DNA of 64,000 nucleotides from Globisporangium splendens (GCA_006386115.1 VFIW01000033.1:186001-250000); one strand, 5' to 3'; counted from the first letter of the stretch, positions 21,084 to 31,623 are shown. Numbers and translations are program-made. Notes: a model not told the origin generated them from the letters alone.

Positions 21084-24000
21084 ATGTCCAAGCCACAAGC
21101 TCCACGAAGCACGCTCAGGATCAGCGAGTCAGCCCCCAGTCCGCGCAAGACCGACTTTGTGGCGTTCCCACCCACACCTAGCAACGCCGTCGCCGTCGTT
21201 CCTATCCCCGGGGACGATAAGCATGGTTGCTGGCAAGCCTATTGTGAGATCGACACGCTCGCGCGCCAATTGCAAGACTCTGGGATTGTCTCGCACGACC
21301 CCGCGCTGAGTCGGGGCGTGGCGAGTGCCCGCGTCGATGCGATCCGGGACGAGTGTGGCTTCAACCGGTTGTCACCGCCCGAGCGCACGCCCGACTACAT
21401 CTTGTTCTTGTCTCAGTTCCTCGACTGGTTCATGATCCTGCTCAACCTCGCGGGGTTCCTGAGTCTCGTGACGTACTTTCTCGATACGTCTGTGATCCTC
21501 AACCTGTATTTGGCGCTCGTGCTGTTCATGATCGTGATCCTCACGTGCGTCATGACGTTCCTGCAAGCGCGTTCGACAAGCAAAGTCATGGACTCGTTCA
21601 ACAACATGCTCCCGCAGCAATGCACCGTTGTCCGCGATGGCACTAGCCAGCTGATCCCAGCCGAGGAGCTCGTCGTCGGTGACCTTGTCTGGATCCGCAA
21701 CGGCGACAAAGTGCCTGCAGACCTGCGCATCTTGCTTTGCAGCAACCTCAAGGTCGAGAACTCGTCGCTCACGGGTGAGTCCGAATTGATCTCGTTGACG
21801 ACGGAGATGATGGATGCGTCTGTACCTGCGCTCGAATGCAAGAACGTCGCGTTCAATGGATCCTTGTGCTACGATGGCGCGGCGCTCGGCGTCGTGCTGA
21901 GTATCGGCGACAAAACTGTGATCGGACGCATCGCCAAGCTCGCCAGTTCGACCACACAGCGAGATACCAACATGCAGCGCGAAGTCAAGAGTTTCGTGCA
22001 GTTTATCAGTATCCTCGCGATCTCGATGGCCTCGGTGCTGTTTGCTGTCGGCATGGTCCGCAAGAAAGGCGAAGACGTGCTCAACACGTTCGTGAACGGC
22101 TTCCTCGTCATCATTGTCGCAAACGTACCTCAGGGTCTCCCCGCGACTGTGACGTCGCTGCTGACCATCACGGCGAAGCGCATGGCCAAGCACAACATCT
22201 TTGTGAAGCGCTTGGACTGCGTTGAGACCATGGGCTCGCTGACGCTCATCGCGACCGACAAGACGGGGACGCTCACGAAGAACGTGATGACTGTGACGGA
22301 CACGTGGTTCGGGGGTACCTTCCACCACCAGCCAACGGTGGACAACCTGATCATTGACGACGATGACCACCTGAACTACCTCACGAGTCCAATTGCCAAG
22401 GCCGTGCTTTTCCGTGGCGCCGCGCTGTGCAACCGTGCGGCTCCAGAGTCAACAGACTCAGCAAGCGGCATCGATTCGTCCACCGTGCTTCGTACTTCCG
22501 TCTCGTTGTCACCAGCGGACGCTCACCCTTCGGACTTAACGGTCACGCCTCGTTGCTCGACCACCGGTGCGCCATACCGCGTGCGCCGTGATTTCGTTCT
22601 CAAGCGCAAGTACACGGGCAACCCTTCCGATATCGCGCTCCTGAGGTTCGCGGACTTGCAATTCTCGGTCGAGACGGCTCGCAAGCAGTCCCCGATGGTG
22701 TTTGAGATCCCGTTCAACTCAACCAACAAGTGGCAACTCGTGATCGTGCCATCTTCTGCCACTACGGCGCCTCACAAGTCGATGGATGTGCACATCAAAG
22801 GCGCGCCAGAGGTGATTATCAACCGCTGCAGCACATACCTGAGGGCGGACGGCGATGAGCTCCAGATCGACCAAAGCTTCCACGATTCGTTCACGAAGGC
22901 GTACGAGCTATTCGGCAGCAACGGAAGACGTGTGATCGCACTGGCGACTCGGAGATTCACTCCGGCGAGTGCGGACATCAAGTTTTCGGCCGAGGAAGGC
23001 AACTTCCCCACGGATGACTTGTGCTTCGTCGGCATGATCGCGATCATGGATCCGCCTCGAGACGATGTCCCAGACGCGATCCAGAAGTGTAAAGATGCAG
23101 GCATCAAGGTGTTCATGATCACGGGCGACCACCCGCTCACGGCCCAGGCCATCGCTCGCGATATCGGGTTGCTGAACGAAAGTAACCGCGTACTCAGCTT
23201 GCCAACGCCGACGAGCGCACAGCACCTCCAAAAGACTGACTGGTCTGAGTTTGACGCGGCCGTCGTCCATGGTGCCGCCATCGACTACCTCACGCCTGAG
23301 CAGTTCCAAGCCGTGTTGTCGATGCGGCAGGTCGTGTTTGCGCGAACGACTCCAGAGCACAAGCTCGAGATCGTGCGCGCGAGTCAGGACTTGGGTGAAT
23401 GTGTCGGCGTGACTGGGGACGGCGTGAACGATGCGCCAGCGCTCAAGCAGGGTGACGTCGGGGTCGCCATGGGCAAGAACGGGAGCGACGTCGCGCGCGA
23501 GGCAGCGGACATCATCCTCATGGACGACAACTTTTCGTCGATCGTGCGTGGCGTCGAGCAGGGGCGAACGATCTACGACAACCTGAAGAAGACGATCGGG
23601 TACACGCTGACGCACTTGTGGCCAGAGATCGCTCCGGTCGCGTTGAACTTGGCCTTCGGGATGCCAGCCGCATTGACTTCGCTCCAGATTCTGAGTATCG
23701 ACCTCGGCACGGAGCTTGGACCGGCGATCTCGCTCGCCTACGAAGGTCCAGAGAACGATATCATGAATCGCCCTCCTCGTGACATGAAGAAGGATCGCTT
23801 AATGTCGTTCCCGCTGCTGATGTACTCGTACATGATCGCCGGTATGGTGAACGTGGCTGGCTGTTTCCTGGCGTACTCGATGGTGTTCTGGCGCAATGGA
23901 ATCAGCCTGAGCGACATCTACCTGTCCGCCGACATCTTCTGGCAAAGCGACGCACCGGTGTTTTGCATTGCCGATGGATCCAAATGCCTCACGGATACGG

Positions 24001-24344
24001 AGCAAACGAGTATTCTCGCCCAGGCGTGCGGTTCATGGTACATTGCGCTCGTGGCGTGCCAGTTTTGCCACGTGTGGATGTGCAAGACCCGCCGCGTGTC
24101 GCTCTTCAAGCACGGCGTCTTCACGAACGCCGTCATGATCTACGGCGCGCTGCTGTCACTCTCGATTGCCGTGATCTTGGTCTACGTGCCAAGCCTCCAG
24201 GGTGTCATGGGGTCGGCGTCCGTGGACTACGTGCCGTGGCTCATCGCGCTGTGCACGGGCTCCATCACGTGGATCTACCGCGAAAGCACCAAGTACGTCA
24301 CTCGCCGCGATGAGGGCTGTGTCGCACGCGCTTTGACGTGGTAG
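21084..24344 (+). CDS. P-type IIC (Na+/K+-ATPase-like) cation pump
   Basis: A single exon of 1,086 residues. It has the phosphorylation site DKTGTLT (Asp about 392), the TGES-type actuator motif (SLTGESELI), MITGDHPLTAQAIA and GVTGDGVNDAPALKQGDVGVAMG, and about ten membrane segments. The region around TM4-TM6 (VANVPQGLPATVT, TLTHLWPEIAP, IDLGTELGPAISLAYE) and the NDIMNRPPRDMKKDRL loop place it with Na+,K+/H+,K+ pumps rather than SERCA or PMA pumps. It should work in the plasma membrane exporting Na+ or a similar ion. Key cation ligands differ from the animal pump: TM4 Glu is Gln (about 350), the TM5 Ser-Asn pair is His-Leu, and the second TM6 Asp is Glu (about 877). No beta subunit is encoded in the window. 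Confidence 0.92.
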   Translation: MSKPQAPRSTLRISESAPSPRKTDFVAFPPTPSNAVAVVPIPGDDKHGCWQAYCEIDTLARQLQDSGIVSHDPALSRGVASARVDAIRDECGFNRLSPPERTPDYILFLSQFLDWFMILLNLAGFLSLVTYFLDTSVILNLYLALVLFMIVILTCVMTFLQARSTSKVMDSFNNMLPQQCTVVRDGTSQLIPAEELVVGDLVWIRNGDKVPADLRILLCSNLKVENSSLTGESELISLTTEMMDASVPALECKNVAFNGSLCYDGAALGVVLSIGDKTVIGRIAKLASSTTQRDTNMQREVKSFVQFISILAISMASVLFAVGMVRKKGEDVLNTFVNGFLVIIVANVPQGLPATVTSLLTITAKRMAKHNIFVKRLDCVETMGSLTLIATDKTGTLTKNVMTVTDTWFGGTFHHQPTVDNLIIDDDDHLNYLTSPIAKAVLFRGAALCNRAAPESTDSASGIDSSTVLRTSVSLSPADAHPSDLTVTPRCSTTGAPYRVRRDFVLKRKYTGNPSDIALLRFADLQFSVETARKQSPMVFEIPFNSTNKWQLVIVPSSATTAPHKSMDVHIKGAPEVIINRCSTYLRADGDELQIDQSFHDSFTKAYELFGSNGRRVIALATRRFTPASADIKFSAEEGNFPTDDLCFVGMIAIMDPPRDDVPDAIQKCKDAGIKVFMITGDHPLTAQAIARDIGLLNESNRVLSLPTPTSAQHLQKTDWSEFDAAVVHGAAIDYLTPEQFQAVLSMRQVVFARTTPEHKLEIVRASQDLGECVGVTGDGVNDAPALKQGDVGVAMGKNGSDVAREAADIILMDDNFSSIVRGVEQGRTIYDNLKKTIGYTLTHLWPEIAPVALNLAFGMPAALTSLQILSIDLGTELGPAISLAYEGPENDIMNRPPRDMKKDRLMSFPLLMYSYMIAGMVNVAGCFLAYSMVFWRNGISLSDIYLSADIFWQSDAPVFCIADGSKCLTDTEQTSILAQACGSWYIALVACQFCHVWMCKTRRVSLFKHGVFTNAVMIYGALLSLSIAVILVYVPSLQGVMGSASVDYVPWLIALCTGSITWIYRESTKYVTRRDEGCVARALTW

Positions 24345-24647
24345 TTGGTTGGTTGGCAACAGACAGCAAGCTCAGTTTGTTGTTTGCATACCCAACTCAT
24401 GTTCTATTCATAATTACACTTTCACAACAGCAGATCAATGGCGTGTCCTTTTCCATCGACTGCATTGTCACCGCTCCACAGTTCTCATCAACAGTCATCG
24501 CCAGACTCGTCGGCGGTTTCATCTGTCGATGGGTTTTGCCGCAAGATCCACGCGAGTGTCGTTTCAATCGCTGCAGTCAGTGCCCCCATTCTCTCGTTGC
24601 GACCACGAATCTGCGCTTCGTGTGTTCACGACCGCGCAAGTCGAATT
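24345..24647. other. Short intergenic interval
   Basis: About 300 bases between the ATPase stop and the start of the dead coiled-coil gene. I see nothing beyond possible transcript ends. Confidence 0.4.
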
Positions 24648-25622
24648 ATGCCAACCATTGACCAGTTCCACGGCGACATCACGCAGGATGAGCACGACTA
24701 CAAAGCCGAGGCGAACAGGCTGCGCGCTGCCATCGACGAGAGCATCGAGCTTCGCGACGAGATCCAACAGAAAAACATCAAGTGCGTCCATGCAATTTCC
24801 TTCTCTTCCTAATGGTTTCTTGCACACTCACTCGCTAACAAAGATCTCGTGGCTTAGATTACAGCGCAAGATCGCGACGCTACTGCAGAAAACGCAAGAA
24901 AACAGCGGTGGGGGGAGCAGCGCCGAGAAGACAAATCCACGGCAACCGAGAGTGAAAAGCGCTACCTCGAGTGTCTGCGCAGCGTGCACGAAGTGAAAGT
25001 GTAGACGTCGACCGCGCAGACCCAGTGCGACCGCATCGCGCTGGATCTGCAAGCGCGCCTGGACGAGAGAGAGTCGAAAGTATCTGAGATCCAGGACTCG
25101 TTTCCCAAATTCAAGCGCGAAATCGCGAAAAATGCCGAAAACATGCGCACGGGCAAGCCGATCCCGAAGCGCGTGATCGGCCAGTTTGAAGCCGCAGATC
25201 TAAAGAGAGATCAAGAAGTCGAGAGAGTGCGCCTCAAGGACATCAACCTGCGCACTCACCTGAAAAACTCGAGCAGCAGCTGCACGCGAAGGAGCAGCTC
25301 GCCGAAGGGCTACACCTGATTGGCTTTGAGCAGCTTAAGATCGAGAACCAGACGCTGAACGAGAAAATCGAGGAGCGCAACGAGGAGCTCCTTAAACTGT
25401 GCATGAAGACCACAAGCATCGTACAAGTGCTGACGCACATCAAGGAGAAGCTGCAGTTCGTGCTGGCCGAGAACCAGACGCTCAAGAAAGAGTCGGCCGA
25501 TCTCGAAGAAGCGCTGACCGTGAACCGCGACAAACTCGCCAAGAAGAAGAAAGAGCGCGACGCGAACCGCCAGATGGCGCAAAAGCTGAGAAGCAAGGAG
25601 GGTTTCGCCAAGTTGGAGCTGC
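24648..25622 (+). pseudogene. CCDC96/CCDC113-type (DUF4201) flagellar coiled-coil gene, broken and cut by a LINE
   Basis: ATG 24648 opens a coiled-coil exon (to 24781). A 76-nt intron (24782-24857) leads to LQRKIATLLQKTQE. The frame then breaks in a G/A-rich run near 24905, resumes as EQRREDKSTATESEKRYLECL, hits TAG at about 25002 (neighbouring residues suggest an original CAG), breaks again at an A run near 25265, and resumes with the DUF4201 signature (LHLIGFEQLKIENQTLNEKIEERN, THIKEKLQFVLAENQTLKKE) until 25622, where reverse-oriented LINE sequence replaces the C-terminus. Relatives are ciliary/axonemal proteins. Two frameshifts, one nonsense codon and a 3' truncation make this a pseudogene with fair certainty. 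A live paralogue elsewhere is possible. Confidence 0.8.
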
Positions 25623-27400
25623 TATATCGCCACAGCATGTGTGCGACGGGATAGAGATGATCTTGGAGATGTTCATTGGAGAACTTGTGTCCGATAATGT
25701 GTCTCTTGATCGTGGTCCATGCATGCCTTGGAGTATCTGGTAGATCCAGACTGAAGATCCAGATTGCGGGGTCGTGACCAGGAGTGATTCCGATCTTCGC
25801 CCATAGCGCATAAAAGTAGTTCCACACCAGTTTGGCTTTCGGACACTCCCAGAATAGATGTTGAACAGAAGATTGGACAACTTGGGAACATTCGGGATTC
25901 GAGCAGGATAGATCAGCTTTCTCCTAGTTCCACATGGAGAGTCGGTTGGCTTTCAGCCGGAGAAGAGTCTGAGCCGTATAAACTGTAATCCCTGGGATGT
26001 TGTGTAATTCGCTCCACTGGATTAATTGCAGTCCTGGCCACAGAGATCCTGCTGTATGGACAGCTTTGTTGATTGCTGCATCTCGAGCATCTTTGCCAAT
26101 TTGTGTCCTCGTTGCTGCAACTTGTTGCCGATAGAAAGATCTGGTCGTATTGTATCGTCCATTGCCACCCCATAGTTGCACGATTCTTGTGAAACGTGGA
26201 TGTGCATGGAACGACACCTTCTGCCCGTTCAAGTCTCTTGTTGCCATGATGTCACAGTCCATTGCGGAGTGAACTGGATGCGTAGCTTTGACTAGGGTCG
26301 TGTCGATGTGGGTCCGAGTTGCTTCACTGGTGTGCAGATGCCATTCGTGGTTATAATGACGTTGCCCGTTGTACAGCCGAAGCACATTTGTTTGCTGTGG
26401 TCGATACAGAAGCTGTGGGAAGTTGGATACCAACGTAGCACATAACCGCTCGAGCGCTCGAATAGATGGCCGGGAGAATCCGGAGATTCCACATGTTGGG
26501 ATGAAGTTAAGCACTCCTGGTCTTATCCACTCCCATCGAAGTATGTCACCCAGTTGTGCTGTTCCAACTGATAATGATGTGTGAGCAAGCTTGTAGGGGG
26601 AGCCGTTGGAATCAAGAAGCCACCCATCTGCAGTCGAGGTCATGTATGGCAGCCATTCTGCACAGAATGTCCCACGTAGCTTTCGTCCTTCAGCGATGAT
26701 ACCTGGAAGCCTGTCAGACATTTTAGAGCTGAGGTCGATCTGGAACACATCGCCGTCCCATTGAGTCTGCACAATTGTCGACTTGAAGTGCTCGTAACAC
26801 CAACGTACATTATAACGTTCTCTGGGATCATAGGGTCGAGAATGGAGCGACGCACATAATGCTGCGCCAGTTGTCCACATGTTATCACGAAGCTGGAGTG
26901 GCCGCCTTGGAATTGCATCGAGCGGCGTGATGTACGTCGAAGAAGCCCTTGTGTTGTGCAGCAAGATTTCCCCGATGACCTGATCGATGTGAGAGGTTGT
27001 GATTGCCCATTTGGAGACTGCTGTGGCACTCATCGTCATCAGCTCAGTTCTGATGTTGGGTACTGACAAGCCTCCATTCATTTTTTTGAGTTCGGCTTGT
27101 TCTTCCTTCATCCACGGTTTCGCAGGCTTACCATTCCTTGAGCCCCAGACAAATTGTTTCACTAGGTCGTGTAGCTGATTGACAATAGCCGTAGAGGGCC
27201 AGGAGTGCCTGGCCACGTAAAGCACTTTGGGTATGATGACGGCACTGGCAATTGCTGCGCGTTGGGCGACAGAGTGAGTTTTGAGACGCGCAAGTCGAAG
27301 TCTGACACGTAAGGCTTGGATGCACTTGGACCAGTTAATTGCATTTGAAGGCGTTTGTCCGACTTGGGTGCCGAGGTAGCGACAATGTTCCTCACGTTGT
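25623..27400 (-). mobile_element. Truncated LINE fragment (reverse transcriptase C-terminal half)
   Basis: On the minus strand this is nearly identical to 60636-62403 of the younger LINE. It begins inside the reverse transcriptase after motif C (REEHCRYLG), runs through the thumb and zinc-finger region, and ends before the RNase H domain. Both ends are lost: no poly(A) and no target duplication. It keeps a TAG after SMWN like the other copy, but at the CCHC finger its reading frame is intact (GAATGTTCCC), whereas the 62-kb copy lacks one T. It abuts the broken coiled-coil gene on one side and a relic region on the other, so a later deletion probably removed both termini. Confidence 0.88.
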
Positions 27401-27701
27401 CGTGCGTGCTTCGTGATGGAGAAGACGGAGAGAACGAGGACAGCGAACGTGTGCTGCACGTATGCCGAGTTTTCGTATTTCAGTACAAGAACGGGTTTGC
27501 GACCATCAACCTTAAGCAGCAAAGCAGAAAACCCTGCAGGAACAGAGAGCTCTCCTGTACGGTAGTAAAGTCACATACCCAGACCGAGGCAGTTCGCCAC
27601 TGCCATTCTCCAATTCGTAGCCTCACGCGCAAGTCGACTCTCCTTCCAACCCCAAAACCAGCGAATCTCCACCGAAGACATAAACCTCGCGGCACCACAC
27701 A

Positions 27702-27978
27702 ATGTGGAAGTTCGATTCCATGCTCTGCGCTGCTCTTCTCAGTGCTCCATCCATCACGCGTTATGTGGATGCCTGTACCTCTGGAGACGAGATATGCGTT
27801 CTCAGCCACTCGAGTCTCTGTGGTGTTGACGGCATCACAACGTCGTTGATTGACGGGAGCGCGCTGACCTACCCAGGCGGCGAAACGCGCTGTGCGTTCG
27901 ACGACTCGAGCGTCCCGACTGCCGCCAGCTTCACGACTGACTTGACGTACTTCTTCCAGGTTTATCCGATTGAGAACG
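27702..27978 (+). pseudogene. Truncated pectinacetylesterase paralogue
   Basis: The frame from 27702 encodes MWKFDSMLCAALLSAP and then a segment close to residues 25-92 of the intact enzyme at 16707, with the shared block YPGGETRCAFDDSSVP and LTYFFQVYP. Homology ends near 27975, well before the catalytic Ser, and the frame stops at 28034. It is therefore a 5' fragment. About 25 bases later the palindromic repeat element begins. Confidence 0.85.
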
Positions 27979-28001
27979 CCTTCTGCATTGTGGAGCCAAT
28001 T

Positions 28002-28175
28002 TGCAATATGTACAAATTTGGTGTATGGAATTAATTGTTGGTCTGAACAATTTTGTTGAATTGATGAGACTCAGTTGTCAAACTAGGGTAATGCAATTGG
28101 ATAAACAAAAAGACCACACAGATGGGGCAATTATTTGACCCATCTGCTGACCCTCTGCTCTTATGAGAAAGGGTT
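28002..28175 (+). repeat. Small interspersed element (solo-LTR- or MITE-like), copy A, with near-palindrome
   Basis: This 174-base block matches 41033-41181 on the opposite strand at moderate identity. It begins TGCAATATG and ends AAAGGGTT and is flanked by CAATT on both sides (27997-28001 and 28176-28180), a possible 5-bp target duplication. Inside it lies an imperfect inverted repeat (CAGATGGGGCAA / TTGACCCATCTG, 28119-28146). Confidence 0.6.
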
Positions 28176-28180
28176 CAATT

Positions 28181-29864
28181 AAAAGAGAACTCAAGTGTCA
28201 AAGTGACTTGTGGTGGCAATGAGCCAGGGACGAGATGAGGCAGGACAAAAGCATTGCACACGGATCCACTGAAACACACCGCAGAGAGAAGTGGTTGCCT
28301 CATTCGTCTATGTGAGCCGGTCGCCAGAGAAGCTGCTCGAGTAATCATTCGCCCATGATGAAACCATAAACCTCCATGACCGAACGCTGGTCATTCATCC
28401 TTTTCTTTCGAATGCGCCACAAGAATTTTGTTCTGCTATGATGTGGTTCTCGCAGTCTGGCCAAGCTCAGTTGAACGTTGCATGAAAGCTTGTCTCCGCA
28501 TGACCTAACTACTTTCTACATACGTAACGCACTCTGCTGTTGAGAGAAGGGAAGGCAGTGGATGATTGCACTTTTCTCTGGCATTCACGGCGCATTTCTC
28601 GTTGCATTTGAGCAGTCCCGCGTGCGAATACAACAGTGAAGGTTCGTTCAATCGAGATGGTTTGCAGGTGATGTGTGCGCTACTGTAGTTGAGACACGCG
28701 TGTGCAAACGAATGAATGGCCTGTGCCACGGAGACCTGCATGGGAAAGGAAATGGTCTCAGATTCGTGCTCTCTACTGCACGCTAGAGCAGTCGCGGTGC
28801 TTGCTAATCATTCCCGAACGTATGCAGGCGAGGGCGTTGCAGGTGTAATGAACACCACAGCGCGCTTTCCACCTACAATACTCATTGAACCTGCAAAGTA
28901 GAAGAGCACATTTGCCTCCACAGACTTTTGGCACGCATCCCAGCACTTTTGCCGGTGTCGAAGGTCCATTAATCTCTAGCGCTCCTCTCTCACTCTGTCA
29001 GCAAGAAAATCAAGTGTCCACGTGCAATTCTCCCCCATCTCCGCCTGATATACCATGTCTGTCTATGTGACTGAACAGACTTGAGTGCAGAAAAGGAGAT
29101 TGGATGAGCGAGATGAGAAACTTTGGTGGAATAAGGGGTTGTGGCGTGGCTTGCATCAAAATAGGAACTATCGGACTTGAAAGGGGGTACTTTAGATATT
29201 TGCAGGCATGGCACGACGCTCTCGAAGCGCAGCCCTGATCTGCGTAGATTTATTGCGAATTCTACTGACCGTGGCTGGCGGCAGTCTCTAGAGTTCATCT
29301 GAGCATCTGCACCTGGTGAATAGCGCACAGAGTCTTGCAGTATGAATCAATACCCAGTTTTGCCATTCTACCATAGCTGCTGTAACTATTGTTACCACAC
29401 CCTATCTGGTAAAACGTCCACAAAATTGGTCCCTTCCAAGCCGAAAACGGCTCTCTGATGCTTGTCATTGATGCCCGGAATGAATGATTTTGGAGCAAAT
29501 GAATGACCCCCTTCTTCCTCCCGCCAGGAACGACGTTCTGCCGTTCAACAAACTCATTCGGATGCGCCTGAGTGCATTTGACCGCTACGTGGTTTTGTCG
29601 TGATTGAGCTTCCTCTCTGTGATGGGCTTCCTCTTGGCTTTGATTTGTCCGTAGGTGCACTTTTCATTCGTGGTGTTGCGTTCCGCTGCACCGTTTATCG
29701 CGCTTTAATGGGTGGTGATGGGGACGTGGTGCATCGACAGCCCAGTCCCGCGTCAGCAAGCATCGGAGTCAACCGGATGATGTGACCACCGCGTGCTGTG
29801 CGAACAAACGAAACCCCATTCATCGAGTCTTGGCATTCAGCTGGTTGCTGTCTCTCGCTCGCTC
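28181..29864. other. 1.7-kb interval, no recognisable gene
   Basis: Short frames occur on both strands, the longest on the minus strand at 29660-29297, but none shows a known family pattern or a convincing splice structure. The region may contain old, eroded repeat sequence. The final bases are the promoter of the transporter gene. Confidence 0.4.
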
Positions 29865-29881
29865 TCATTCCGCAATTTGCC
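29865..29881 (+). promoter_or_regulatory. Oomycete core promoter (Inr + flanking promoter region) of the transporter gene
   Basis: TCATTCCGCAATTTGCC is an essentially perfect match to the described oomycete start-site supra-element (TCATTYY immediately followed by CAATTT). It lies about 50-67 bases before the ATG at 29932. This is the clearest lineage-specific control signal in the window. Confidence 0.8.
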
Positions 29882-29931
29882 ACGCGCACGGCAGCATCGA
29901 GCTCCGAGATTCTGACGCGTTTCTGTGAACC

Positions 29932-31623
29932 ATGGCGAATCTGGCTGCGAAAGTCGATCTCATCGAGCGCAAGTCGTACATCAGTGGCGCGAGCTCCAAA
30001 GCCGGCGACGAGTACGTCGACGCCAAGACCCCACACACGCTGGGCGACAATGATCTTGAAAATGGCGCGCTCCGTGAAGGTGGCGCCCCCAGCCTGCTCT
30101 CCAAGGAGTCCTTTGGGCTGCTCGCGCAGTACGCCGCCGTCGGACTCGTGTACGGCACGCTGCCGTACACCGTCGTGCCGTTTTTGACGTACTACTTGAA
30201 CATGGAAGGCACGCAGACAACGTCGGCGCGCGCGCTGATCACGATCCCGTGGTCGCTCAAGGTGTTCATCGGCATCCTCTCGGACTGCGTGCCGATCTTC
30301 GGCTACCGTCGTCGTCCGTACATGATCTTGGGGTGGACTGTGTGCTGTGCCATGCTGTTCACGATGGCATTCATCCCTCTCGACGACCCGTACTTCATGG
30401 ACCCGAGCCTCCGCAGCGTCAAGCCTGTGGACCTCACGGCGGAGCAGAAGCTCATGATCAACTACCACGCCCCAGACACCGGCGGCAAGTACATCTTCCT
30501 CATGATGCTCACGTCGCTCGGGTACTTGTTTGCCGACGTCGCTGCTGATGCCGTCGTCGTCGAGTACGCGCAACGCGAGCCTGAAGCCATTCGCGGCCGC
30601 ACGCAGACGGCGATTTACACGACGCGTACGATGTTTGGCATCTTTGCCAACGTGATTCTCGCGTTCGGCTTGAACTCGGAGGAGTACGGCGGCGACTTCA
30701 GCTTCGGTATCAGCTTCCCGCAAGTGATGCTCATCCTGGGCATTTGCACGCTTCCCGTGATCCCACTCACATGGTTCTTCATCAAAGAGAAGAAGACCAA
30801 GGCGCCCGTGTTCTCGCAGTACATCAACGAACTGTGGCAAGCGATCCAGTCCCGCGCCGTGTACCAGGTCATCGCATACACGTTCTTCTCGGGCATCTTC
30901 GCCAACTTCACGTACGTCGCGAGTGACCCGATAACGAGTTACTGGGTCAAGGCGACGACCTTGAGCATCAACGTGGCCAGCATCATCGGTAGCGCCATCT
31001 CGGTGATCACGCTCATCCTCACGGGCAAGTACGGTCTCTTCTGGAACTGGCGCGTCATGGTCGCGGTCACGGGCGTCGCGGTCATCTTCATCGACGTGTG
31101 GTGCACGATGCTCACGACGTGGGACGTGGTGCGCGACCAGTGGTTCTGGCTCGGTCTCCCGATCGTCGAGAACGTGCCGGCGTACATCAGTTTCATCATC
31201 TCGTCCTTTGTCGTGGTCGAACTCGCGGGCGAAGGCAACGAAGGCGCGATCTACGGGCTCATGACCACGGTCAACAACCTGTCGGACCCGTTCTCCAAGA
31301 CGCTCACCAAGAACGTCAACTCGCCGTTCCACGTGTACAACGACGACATCCAGAACGACACCAATGACGTGCGCCGCGACGTCACGATCACGATCATGAT
31401 CTCGTACGCGATGAAGCTGTTTGCGCTGTGCTTCTTGCCGCTTCTCCCGGCGCAGAAGGCGCAGACCCAGGAGCTCAAGCGCAACGGCGGCACCAGCAAG
31501 ATCCTCGGCGGTATCACGATCTTCTACTGCTGCTTCGCGCTCGTGTGGTCGATCATGACCAACCTGTTCAGTATCTTCGAGTCCACCAAGTGCCTCAAGA
31601 TCACCGGCGGCTGCAAGAGCTGA
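29932..31623 (+). CDS. Folate-biopterin transporter (BT1/FBT) family membrane protein
   Basis: One exon of 563 residues from ATG 29932 (context ACCATGG). The N-terminal 65 residues are hydrophilic. About twelve membrane segments follow, with family-type motifs such as LPYTVVPFLTYYLN, SLKVFIGILSDCVPIFGYRRRPYMILGW, the intracellular EAIRGRTQTAIYTTRT, and a second-half AGEGNEGAIYGLMTTVNNLSDP. BT1/FBT proteins carry folates, pterins or related compounds in kinetoplastids, plants and apicomplexans; oomycetes have many copies whose substrates are mostly unknown. GC-rich codon use and an oomycete initiator suggest good expression. Substrate is not predictable. Confidence 0.88.
   Translation: MANLAAKVDLIERKSYISGASSKAGDEYVDAKTPHTLGDNDLENGALREGGAPSLLSKESFGLLAQYAAVGLVYGTLPYTVVPFLTYYLNMEGTQTTSARALITIPWSLKVFIGILSDCVPIFGYRRRPYMILGWTVCCAMLFTMAFIPLDDPYFMDPSLRSVKPVDLTAEQKLMINYHAPDTGGKYIFLMMLTSLGYLFADVAADAVVVEYAQREPEAIRGRTQTAIYTTRTMFGIFANVILAFGLNSEEYGGDFSFGISFPQVMLILGICTLPVIPLTWFFIKEKKTKAPVFSQYINELWQAIQSRAVYQVIAYTFFSGIFANFTYVASDPITSYWVKATTLSINVASIIGSAISVITLILTGKYGLFWNWRVMVAVTGVAVIFIDVWCTMLTTWDVVRDQWFWLGLPIVENVPAYISFIISSFVVVELAGEGNEGAIYGLMTTVNNLSDPFSKTLTKNVNSPFHVYNDDIQNDTNDVRRDVTITIMISYAMKLFALCFLPLLPAQKAQTQELKRNGGTSKILGGITIFYCCFALVWSIMTNLFSIFESTKCLKITGGCKS

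Noticed and set aside
28002..28175. Disruption of the second esterase by the small element
   Set aside because: Similarity to the esterase already ends near 27975, before the element starts, so the element is not the cause of the truncation.
29695..31332. 545-codon minus-strand frame opposite the BT1-type transporter
   Set aside because: Arg/Asp/His-rich composition typical of antisense of a GC3-rich gene; no domain and no start context.
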